Positions 1 through 7,584 of a stretch of DNA of 23,943 nt are shown in pieces. Position 1 is the stretch's first letter. Each line of letters opens with the position of its first letter. The stretch lies in assembly GCA_001600495.1 (NCBI GenBank), contig BCKE01000068.1, positions 63,392 to 87,334 of the forward strand. Reading direction: 5' to 3'. The DNA is from Pilasporangium apinafurcum. Taxonomy: Eukaryota; Oomycota; Peronosporomycetes; Pythiales; Pythiaceae. A program made the translations under genes and the position numbers. The notes beneath the pieces are model-generated. The model made no database searches and had not been told where the DNA came from. It saw nothing but the letters and a program-made list of their open reading frames with translations.

Positions 1-130
1 CACAAAATATATCAACTCTCTAACGAATTAAGCTCAAGTATTTTTCCCTATTTGTATCAATAGAAAAAACTTGGATAGATGGATGCTATTTTTCCTACAA
101 ATAGGAGCCGATAATAGGAGGTGGAAAGAG

Positions 131-150
131 CATCACTTTCGTTTTCTCCA
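131..150 (+). promoter_or_regulatory. Initiator-like element upstream of the pseudokinase gene
   Basis: The stretch contains TCACTTTC followed by a pyrimidine-rich GTTTTCTCCATCC. This resembles the oomycete initiator (TCA-N-T-Y-Y) with its flanking promoter region. It lies about 80 bases before the ATG at 218 and downstream of the more distal ATG at 71, which favours 218 as the real start. The assignment is by motif resemblance only. Confidence 0.4.
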
Positions 151-217
151 TCCAGCGTGCGAATCAGCTACTACACAATCGAGCCCACAGCTACTCAGCA
201 TATCAACGTATGCAGTC

Positions 218-1726
218 ATGACAGGCGACCTCGTTGTCAATGGAATCGTGAAGCTCAGCAAGCTCGTCTCCAAGTTGCACAGCAGCCGAGAAATGTTTCA
301 GGATCTCATCGATCGCCTAGAGCGCATCCATAAGCAGCTCAACATAATGAGAAGCGAAGGAAATCGTGAAAACACAAACGCACTCGACAAATACTTCGCG
401 TTGGTGGACGATCTGATCCATTTTTTGAATATGTATCTAGACTACAACCTTTTCATGCGCATGACACGCCACTGGAAGGTCAAGGAAAAGATCACTCGCT
501 ACCACAAAGAGGTCGACACGATCATGGACTTGCTTCACCTCGAATTCCGGTACAAATTAATCAATCGAGACGAACGAATCGAACAGATGCACCGCAAGGA
601 CGTTTCCGAGTTGAACGACACATTGGAACACAACCAAAGCGAGGTCGTCAGGGATCTGGAGAAAGGAGGAACACCAAGTGTCACACTCGTAGATATGAAG
701 TACGAGCTCATATACAATAAAAACCACTACTCATCCGCAGAACGGAATATGATGCGAAAGGCGTACAAGACCGTCAAGTTGTATTCGAATGTTGAGGTGC
801 CATCCATCCCCAAATGGTACATTTCGCGGTCCGACATTTGCTTTGAAGAAAATCCATTTGCTACTGGGCCATTTCACAATCTGCATTATGGAATCCTCTA
901 CCCTGGTAACAAAGTGATAATCAAGCTAATTCTCGCTGATGAAAATGATAGACAAGCCCGAGACAGGTTTATTCGGGAAATAACGACCTGGTATGAACTT
1001 CGAAACCCGCACATTCTGACGCTCTATGGTGCTTGTCATATTGGCTTCCCATTATTTTCTATCTCTGAGACGGCAGAGAATGGCAACTTCAATCAATACT
1101 TGCCAAACAATATGGATTACTTCTGGAAGGTGTTTTTGGATGTTGCGCGTGGCCTCGCGTTTCTCCACTCTAGGAATCATGTGCATAGCAACCTCAAGTG
1201 CAATAACCTACTGGTCAAAGCTGATGGCACAGCGGTGATTTCGGACTTTCGGTACACATTTGTTCATGCCAGTTCCGCGCTAAGTGCCAAGGAACAATCA
1301 CCGACCTGCTATTGGCAAGCTNCGGAGATGTTAGAAGCCAATGGTGCACAAAGTAATGCANGCTTTCAATCAGATGTGTATGCTCTCGGAATGTGCATGT
1401 ATGAAGGCATGTCTGGAGCACTACCTTACCAAGCAGACGATGAAGATACGATCGTGAAGAAAGTTCTTAACGGTGAACTACCTCCACGCATGGACAAGAT
1501 CACGGATGATGCCTGGGAAATGATCCAACTGATGTGCGCTCGTGATTATCATGACAGAATAACCCTCGACGAGGCGATAGAGCGAATGACCAGATTGGTC
1601 GGACAGGAAAAACCTGAAGATATGCTGAAATGCCAAGAATGTAAAATCGAGCTTTTGCCCGAATGTAAATTCTGTATCGGCTGTGGGTTACGTGCTGGCA
1701 TGGAGAAGATCACCGTGGCTACATGA
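218..1726 (+). CDS. TKL-type pseudokinase with N-terminal helical bundle and C-terminal zinc ribbon
   Basis: The protein has 502 residues from the ATG at 218. The frame is open back to 71, but the extra 49 residues cover an initiator-like motif and look like leader. Residues 1-130 are predicted helical and Leu/Arg-rich, like the adaptor bundle of oomycete TKL kinases and, in architecture, the bundle of MLKL. The kinase-like domain spans roughly 205-455. The VIIK lysine (about 235) is present, but the glycine loop is eroded, the HRD motif reads HSN (about 323-325) and DFG reads DFR (about 343-345). The proton-acceptor Asp is therefore missing and catalysis is unlikely. A C-x2-C-x10-C-x2-C zinc ribbon (Cys472, 475, 486, 489) closes the protein. 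Two ambiguous bases, at 1322 and 1361, affect one codon each; the first falls in the APE motif. The kinase part resembles the last kinase of the gene at 3173-6526 (shared LYGACH and LKCNN motifs), suggesting local duplication. A signalling or scaffold role is inference. Confidence 0.85.
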   Translation: MTGDLVVNGIVKLSKLVSKLHSSREMFQDLIDRLERIHKQLNIMRSEGNRENTNALDKYFALVDDLIHFLNMYLDYNLFMRMTRHWKVKEKITRYHKEVDTIMDLLHLEFRYKLINRDERIEQMHRKDVSELNDTLEHNQSEVVRDLEKGGTPSVTLVDMKYELIYNKNHYSSAERNMMRKAYKTVKLYSNVEVPSIPKWYISRSDICFEENPFATGPFHNLHYGILYPGNKVIIKLILADENDRQARDRFIREITTWYELRNPHILTLYGACHIGFPLFSISETAENGNFNQYLPNNMDYFWKVFLDVARGLAFLHSRNHVHSNLKCNNLLVKADGTAVISDFRYTFVHASSALSAKEQSPTCYWQAXEMLEANGAQSNAXFQSDVYALGMCMYEGMSGALPYQADDEDTIVKKVLNGELPPRMDKITDDAWEMIQLMCARDYHDRITLDEAIERMTRLVGQEKPEDMLKCQECKIELLPECKFCIGCGLRAGMEKITVAT

Positions 1727-1852
1727 CTGCTTCGATCATATATGTATTTAGCAACATCATCAATGCTGTTATAGGCAATTAGCGTCAATCGATTAACGAT
1801 TCAATATCCTGATTTGCTTTGAGTGACGACTATTGTGAGTACAAGCTTCTAA

Positions 1853-2856
1853 ATGATGTTTGTCACGGAGTTGGCTGCACAGATCTCATGCAGTGGCAGC
1901 ATCGAAGGTACCGTGCCCTTCCCAATGCGTGTTAATGTCCCCACCCTGACTAACGGCTATAGCGCGTCTTTACTTCAGCAGTGTCCTGTGAAAGAGGAAA
2001 AGAAAGACATGACGGTACCTCCTGACAATTACGTTCCCGATACTGTCGTTGGGGTCGACCCTGGCGCGCGGTCACTCTACACTGCCGTTCGTGTGCGAGA
2101 AGTTGATGTGGAAGAGAAAAAAGCGAAATGCAACGGAAGGAAAGACAAGTAGAATCAAGCGAAGGAGTCGAAGCAGCAACGGCGAAAGAAACAGAAGAAG
2201 AAAAGGAAGAGGAGACGCAGGCACAACGTTCAACGCAAGTGAGCGAGCCACCAGCAGTACGATATTCAACAGATATCTATGCGAATGTACAGGTAGCTTA
2301 CCAGGATGAGGAACCACATGTTCTGGTATGAGAAGTTGAAGCAGAGGGAACACGAGTACGCCAGGATCATCCGGGTGATGCCTTCGTTCAAGACAGCGTC
2401 GTACGACCAGTATATGACAAGCGTCAAGTATGTGTGGAGGTATCTCGACTTCTTGGTGAGCTTTTGTGCATCGCATCCATTTCGTAAATGGGATTTTCTT
2501 CAGTCCAGATTTTGTCGGAAGACGTTGGTACATCTGGCAAAGTGGTTGGTACCCACACTGAGTCCTCAGGTCCAAATTGCCGTCGGTAACTGGAGTCGAC
2601 AGGACTTCATCAAAGGTAACGCACGAGCTAGCAGCGCACGAGTACTACCAGTAGCTTGAGAAGAAGCCATTTCCAACGAAAAAGAGCTGGTGGAATCGCG
2701 GGCGTCAAGTTCTCCCTCTAGGTTATCCGCTGCGACAACAGTGAGTGCAGAATCACTTTGGAATGAGACGTAAATGTGTCAAAAAATACTCTTACACTCG
2801 CCATGTGTCTCCTACGTAGACTCCCAAGACCATTAGAGTTACGAAGAGGAGGATAG
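1853..2856 (+). pseudogene. Degraded Fanzor (eukaryotic TnpB-like RuvC nuclease), relic 1
   Basis: Fanzors are transposon-encoded relatives of TnpB and Cas12. The first frame (1853-2149) carries NGYSASLLQ and then VVGVDPGARSLYTAV, a RuvC-I motif with its Asp in DPG. The same frame continues through TAG 2150, TGA 2240 and TAG 2294. It passes a Lys/Arg-rich segment and then PSFKTASYDQYM, HPFRKW and the Gly-Asn-Trp-Ser-Arg-Gln-Asp block before ending at 2659. In another frame, after TAG 2719, VIRCDNSECRITLE is followed by TGA 2764 and then DVNVSKN. This is the C-terminal zinc half plus RuvC-III, with the stop where an Arg is expected before Asp. The RuvC-II block and the first zinc Cys pair are missing between about 2640 and 2720. 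The N-terminal part before 1853 is also absent. With several stops, a frameshift and an internal deletion, it cannot make a nuclease. It lies just upstream of the ankyrin-kinase promoter. Confidence 0.75.
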
Positions 2857-3104
2857 AGTATGTGTGGGTAGCAGAAGAGTCTAATAATCTCTCAAACGCG
2901 TCCACACGGTTTAGTCCGTATGCTGGTAGTTGCCGTGATAGGGTGATCCAATTGAAAAATCTGACGATAGACGAGACTGCACATGGTGCTGTGGGAATAA
3001 AAACAGTGGTACATGGTTGTATCAGAAGGCGGGACAAGGTCTTCCCTCTCAAGTACTTGGAGAAGACCGAGAAAGACTACGCACATCCCTCCGTCAGCGT
3101 TTTA
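2857..3104. other. Intergenic, no gene recognised
   Basis: This lies between the Fanzor relic and the ankyrin-kinase gene. An open frame runs through it from 2862, but it crosses the likely transcription start and overlaps the next gene in another frame. It shows no recognisable motif, so I do not call it a gene. The stretch most likely holds upstream control sequence. Confidence 0.4.
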
Positions 3105-3122
3105 TCTTCACTCATTCGTGTC
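3105..3122 (+). promoter_or_regulatory. Initiator-like element of the ankyrin-kinase gene
   Basis: CTTCACTCATTCGTGTC contains overlapping TCACT and TCATTC initiator matches in a pyrimidine-rich setting. It lies about 60 bases before the ATG at 3173, a spacing that fits compact oomycete leaders. Motif resemblance only. Confidence 0.35.
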
Positions 3123-3172
3123 TGTGCCTCCACCAGCGACAGTGACGGAGATACTAACCGATCCCATCGACT

Positions 3173-6100
3173 ATGGAGGAGAACGACATGGCGGGTGCAT
3201 CGATCAGCAGCAAGCCACCGCGTGGACAGGAAACACCAATGACTTCCGCTGCCGCTGAACCTGCCAGCAACGACCTCGACGATCAAGGTAAGCCAACTAC
3301 AGACTCGTATGTTGATGAAGAAGACTCGCTGGACGAACAGGATGCGATGGGTGACACGCCATATGAGCGTTTCGTGAAAGCTGATGAACGTAAAGACATG
3401 GAAGGGGCGATAAGTGCGCTGAAGGAATGCGCTACCGCCAATGACCAGGATCGTTTCGGCCGAACAGTGCTGCACGAGTATGCAGAGCAAGGACAAACTG
3501 ATCTGATCAACTTCTTACTCAAACATGGCCACAAAGTGGACTTGGAGGATCTAGAGGACAGCTGGACCGCACTGCATGTTGCAGCGATGTGTGGGCACAC
3601 CAAAGTGGTCAAGACGTTGCTGCGTCATGATGCTAAGATTGACCGTCAAGATAAACCAGATGGCACGGCACTGCATTATGCTGCGCGCGAGGGTCATCTA
3701 TCCACAGTCAAAGCACTGGTGAATGCCAAGGCCGGATGGTTTTGGGATAATCAAGGGCTGACACCGCTACTCTTAGCCGCCATCCATGGTCATATCGACA
3801 TCGTCAAATATTTGCTGAATACTGTGGCAAGCGTTGACGATAGCGACCACAATGGGGAAACCGTGCTCAGTGTTGCGGCTTCAGCTGGGCACATGGACAT
3901 CGTGCAGCTTCTGGTCGATAACGGCGCCGATGTGAATTGCACGGACAATTCGCAAAGGACGGCATTACATGCTGCTGCTTCGTCTGGACACGAAGCTGTT
4001 GTACAGTACTTAATGCAGACCGGCGCCGATGTATATGTCAAAAACCTGAAAGGACAGACACCACTGCAGGAAGCAGCTGCCAACGGCCACACTACGGTCG
4101 TAACGTTTCTGGTGAAAAAGGGAGCGAACATCAATAATGTAGACCAGTTTGGTAGGACGGCATTGGAACTTGCTGTCTCGAATGGACACAACGCCACGGC
4201 AACGTACCTAGTCAGCGTAGGTGCTGTGATAGATCATGAGCAACTCATCACTACAGCTGCAGTTGAAGAGCTTGCGAGTGCCTCGTCTCAAGGAGTGGAG
4301 TGGCTGATTCATCGATCTCAAATCCAGCTCGATGGAGAAGTGGACGGGAATGACGGTAGGCTCTTTGTGTCAACTCACTTTGGGAAATGGATGGGTGCCA
4401 GTGTGGAGATAAAGGAAATGGTCTCTAGTGGCGCAAACCTTCGGTCATTCTTCTATCGTCAAGTTAACATGTGGTATCCACTTAATCATCCTCATGTCGT
4501 GAAATTGTATGGGGTCTGGGATAATGATACGCTGGCGTTTGTGTCCGAGCATCCATTGAATAGGTCCATCAAGAGATTTGTACATGATGAAAACCACAAG
4601 CAGCAAGTTTGGCAAAAGCTGTACGAGGCTGCTCTGGGGTTGCAGTATCTACATGAGCGTGGAATCATTCACGGCAATATCCAATGTAGCAGCATTTTAA
4701 TTGGAGCGAATGGCGTAGCAAAGCTCGCAGAGTTTGGATTGAGCCTCAATGTCAATCGTATCACTGCCAACGAAACGACGGGAACCACATTACGCGCGCG
4801 TCGACGGAAAGCACCTGAAAGCGATCTGTCGTTTGCAGCGGATGTCTATTCATTTGGGCTGTGCATAGTGGAAGCCGTGAGCGGAGATGTGCCGTATGTT
4901 GGTGCGCACACTTTATTGCTCAAATGGAAGGAGAGGAAATATTGGCACTTACCAAATCGGCCACCTGGAATGTCCACCATCAAACAACGGGAGTTAGTGG
5001 AGCGTATGTGCTTCACTAGTCCGCAGGAACGACCGACAATATCAGTGGTGGTGCGTGAGCTGCAAAGCTTTGCCAGCCAAGAAGCAGATGATGGAACGAA
5101 CGAAGTCCATGACTCAACATCGAAGAGCTGTGTAAATGTGAAAGAATATCGCATCCATGATCTTAACAATATCCCAATTGCGCTTGCGCTTGAAAGGATC
5201 GAGTCATTCATCGAAAAAACTAGTACAACAAACCGCATGAATCAGCATGTGCACGCTCGGCTTGCAGATATCTACAAGCAAATGCAAAAGTTGGACCAAA
5301 TCCCGCATTCACCGTTTAAGAGCTATGTCAAAATCCTTGTTTGCTTCTACAATGAAGTCCAAGCAAGCACTACGAAAACTCAGATGTTCAACTTTGCGGC
5401 AAGTCGAGTGCGAGCAGACGATACATTCACGATCCACGGTGAGCTGGATCGACTGATGCAGCTCCTGGGTATATCCACACTCGATGATATCCACCAGTGG
5501 AATGACAAGTGGATGGCAGATCTGCAGCAGCAAATGAAGCGTTTTTCGAAGCAACTGAATGGGTTCCAGGCCTTACTGCTTGACGTGAGTGAAAACCAGC
5601 AAGAGCAAGCTGAAGCTTTGACTTGTTTGCGGTTTGAACTGAGCAAACATCGCACCAACTACGATGCGATTGATTCGACTATCATTGAAGAAGCATGTAC
5701 AGAGATTGAGACTGTGCATGGTGTGTCCATGAAAGACTGGTTTATTCCTCCATACGAAGTGAGTTTTGACGAGCTTGACATGTTTAGTAAAGGGTCATAC
5801 GGGTCTGTGCATCGCGGAACGTGGCTGAGCTCGGATGTGGTCATCAAGAAAGTGCTTCGTCAACCAGATAAAGACTATCGCAAGATTTTTGAGCGAGAAG
5901 TGGCAATCTGGTTTGGTCTTTTCCATCCACACGTTGTGCAACTATATGGTGCATGTCATGTCGGTGACCAGCCATTTTTTGTATGTGAATTCGCTGGTAA
6001 CGGACAGTTGGATAAGTATTTGGAGGAGCACCCGAAACAAACATGGGCCAAGTTATATGAAGCAGCGCTGGGATTGCAGTACTTGCACTACCGTAAGATC

Positions 6101-6526
6101 GTGCATAGTGATCTCAAGTGCAACAATATTTTGATTGGGAGCGATGGTCTGGCGAAACTGACGGATTTTGGGTTAAGTTTGGATAGCAACAGTGATAAAG
6201 AACAGAGTCATGGCCCTGTGGGCGCAGTGCGATGGAAAGCTCCAGAGTGCTTGAAGGGTGAGAAGCCAACATTTGCATCCGACATTTATTCGTTTGCCAT
6301 GTGTATCGTGGAAGCTGTGAGTGGAGAGTTTCCGTGGGGAAAGACACTTGCTGATCCTGTTGTAAAGTTTCACGTCAAGAAAGGGAAGCTACCTATGCGG
6401 TCTTCAAAATTTGAAGATGATCAGTGGCAGTTGGTGACACAGATGTGCAAGTTTGATTCGAGTGATCGACCACAGATTGACAAAGTGGTCCAGGAACTTA
6501 GAAAATTCGCTGGAGTTGGTGCTTAA
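3173..6526 (+). CDS. Ankyrin-repeat protein with tandem pseudokinase and TKL kinase
   Basis: The protein has 1117 residues and no intron. After an acidic N-terminus, eight ankyrin repeats occupy about 94-357 (recurring TALH.AA..GH and VV..L...GA). A first kinase-like domain follows (about 385-640). It has Lys414, but HRD is HGN (500-502) and DFG is EFG (520-522), so it is a probable pseudokinase. A helical segment (about 660-855) resembles the N-terminal bundle of the gene at 218-1726. The second kinase (about 865-1112) keeps the glycine loop (G874..G877), Lys892, HSD with Asp980 and Asn985, DFG at 998-1000 and APE, so it should be active. HSD in place of HRD loses the Arg of the regulated-kinase motif. 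The pseudokinase-then-kinase order recalls JAK JH2-JH1 and plant tandem kinases, where the first domain restrains or senses for the second; that role here is inference. The ankyrin array likely binds a protein partner. No signal peptide or membrane segment is visible, so it is probably cytoplasmic. An alternative start is the Met codon at 3188. Confidence 0.92.
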   Translation: MEENDMAGASISSKPPRGQETPMTSAAAEPASNDLDDQGKPTTDSYVDEEDSLDEQDAMGDTPYERFVKADERKDMEGAISALKECATANDQDRFGRTVLHEYAEQGQTDLINFLLKHGHKVDLEDLEDSWTALHVAAMCGHTKVVKTLLRHDAKIDRQDKPDGTALHYAAREGHLSTVKALVNAKAGWFWDNQGLTPLLLAAIHGHIDIVKYLLNTVASVDDSDHNGETVLSVAASAGHMDIVQLLVDNGADVNCTDNSQRTALHAAASSGHEAVVQYLMQTGADVYVKNLKGQTPLQEAAANGHTTVVTFLVKKGANINNVDQFGRTALELAVSNGHNATATYLVSVGAVIDHEQLITTAAVEELASASSQGVEWLIHRSQIQLDGEVDGNDGRLFVSTHFGKWMGASVEIKEMVSSGANLRSFFYRQVNMWYPLNHPHVVKLYGVWDNDTLAFVSEHPLNRSIKRFVHDENHKQQVWQKLYEAALGLQYLHERGIIHGNIQCSSILIGANGVAKLAEFGLSLNVNRITANETTGTTLRARRRKAPESDLSFAADVYSFGLCIVEAVSGDVPYVGAHTLLLKWKERKYWHLPNRPPGMSTIKQRELVERMCFTSPQERPTISVVVRELQSFASQEADDGTNEVHDSTSKSCVNVKEYRIHDLNNIPIALALERIESFIEKTSTTNRMNQHVHARLADIYKQMQKLDQIPHSPFKSYVKILVCFYNEVQASTTKTQMFNFAASRVRADDTFTIHGELDRLMQLLGISTLDDIHQWNDKWMADLQQQMKRFSKQLNGFQALLLDVSENQQEQAEALTCLRFELSKHRTNYDAIDSTIIEEACTEIETVHGVSMKDWFIPPYEVSFDELDMFSKGSYGSVHRGTWLSSDVVIKKVLRQPDKDYRKIFEREVAIWFGLFHPHVVQLYGACHVGDQPFFVCEFAGNGQLDKYLEEHPKQTWAKLYEAALGLQYLHYRKIVHSDLKCNNILIGSDGLAKLTDFGLSLDSNSDKEQSHGPVGAVRWKAPECLKGEKPTFASDIYSFAMCIVEAVSGEFPWGKTLADPVVKFHVKKGKLPMRSSKFEDDQWQLVTQMCKFDSSDRPQIDKVVQELRKFAGVGA

Positions 6527-6842
6527 CTAAGTGTGATATTTCTTAAAATCGGTCGAATTCAATCGTAATGTTTCGAGTGGATAGCCAAGTGACAGATAGC
6601 CACTCTGAAAGAAAAATATCCCAATAATAACGGTTAAGAATAATGGATACCATTGATTAAGAGAAGAACAAGAAGAGAGAGCCGAAATGATTGTGTTCGC
6701 ATTTAGCTATGCATCATATTGCTGGGAAGCAAGGCGTACATGCATTCGTGTTGGTAGCTCTTTATGATGCACATTTATATGAGCTTGTAACCAAAAAAGC
6801 GAGCTCGACAATTTCGAATTGGCAGCGATAGTATCGATGTAA
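6527..6842. other. Intergenic, possible transposon-derived sequence
   Basis: This is AT-rich sequence after the ankyrin-kinase gene. No gene is seen. Short open stretches immediately before 6843 may be further eroded parts of the TnpB-like relic, but they carry no motif I can defend. Confidence 0.35.
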
Positions 6843-7046
6843 AAGGAAGGCAAAGATCACACATATGATTGTAAGGAACAGTATACGACAAAGAGTTGTT
6901 CTCAGTGTGGGAGAATCAAGCACTCGATGAAGTACCAAAAGGTTTTGGTGTGTCCTCACTGCAGCTTCGTCCTTGATAGAGATGTCAATGGTGCTAGAAT
7001 CATCTTTTTCAAGAATGAATACTTACTCATCGAGTTTAGGTGTTGA
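6843..7046 (+). pseudogene. C-terminal fragment of a TnpB/Fanzor2-like protein, relic 2
   Basis: An open stretch of 67 codons reads KEQYTTKSCSQCG, then about 14 residues, then VLVCPHCSFVLDRDVNGAR, ending at TGA 7044. This is the OrfB zinc ribbon of TnpB-like proteins: a Glu for RuvC-II, a CxxC pair, a second CxxC pair, and DRDVNGA for RuvC-III. A stop (TAA 6840) precedes it in frame and no upstream domain can be traced. The close CxxC...CPHC spacing and DRD.NGA wording differ from relics 1 and 3 and resemble IS607-type TnpB and Fanzor2 proteins, so it is a separate lineage. It is far too short to be functional. Confidence 0.7.
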
Positions 7047-7485
7047 AGCCAATCGCGCAAGTCGAAGCCAAACAACAAAATAGGAGAGTTACTGGTACTT
7101 TCGTAACGCATGTGGTCTCTTGAGGTGATGATTTTGTGAAAATCCTTTGACGTTGTCAACGTCTTTCTAAAGAACAGAATGAAATCAAAAATTTCCCCTA
7201 CGCCTGTGTGTGGCTGAACTTCTTTCAGTTATCACCTCTTTTTAGCATTATAAAAAATAATGACAATGTAAGCTATTGTATCATGTTGTAATTTGAAACA
7301 GCAAATTAAAGATTATAAAATTTCTTCAAGTCAGGTAGAATCTCTCCCTCCTAGTACTATGAATTATCAGAGGCAAATTATTTGGATCTTTCAATACAAC
7401 CCACAAATTCGCCTATCATATCTGATCGTGTTTTAAAGGTTTCCTCTGTTGTTCAATTGAAAAATATTGTGAAATTTTCAGATTG
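7047..7485. other. Intergenic, nothing recognised
   Basis: This is AT-rich sequence with several runs of A and T between the TnpB-like scrap and the receptor-kinase promoter. Frames on both strands are short and motif-free. Confidence 0.4.
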
Positions 7486-7503
7486 GGTTCATTTTTTTCT
7501 CAA
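7486..7503 (+). promoter_or_regulatory. Initiator-like element of the LRR receptor kinase gene
   Basis: GGTTCATTTTTTTCTCAAG has the TTCATT plus pyrimidine tract expected of an oomycete initiator and flanking region, about 95 bases before the ATG at 7585. An ATG at 7508 lies in a different frame and overlaps the main start. If transcription begins here it would be an upstream reading frame; if transcription begins further down it is irrelevant. Confidence 0.35.
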
Positions 7504-7584
7504 GTGTATGACCAATGAGGTTCATAGGTCAAATTTCCATCAAGAGAAAGGGAGCCAGACGATCGCTCTTAATACCTTTCCATC

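Noticed and set aside
71-217. 49-residue N-terminal extension of the first pseudokinase
   Set aside because: It covers an initiator-like site and does not resemble the family N-terminus; 218 is the better start.
2862-3242. 126-codon plus-strand frame after Fanzor relic 1
   Set aside because: It crosses the likely transcription start of the ankyrin-kinase gene and overlaps its coding sequence in another frame; no motif.
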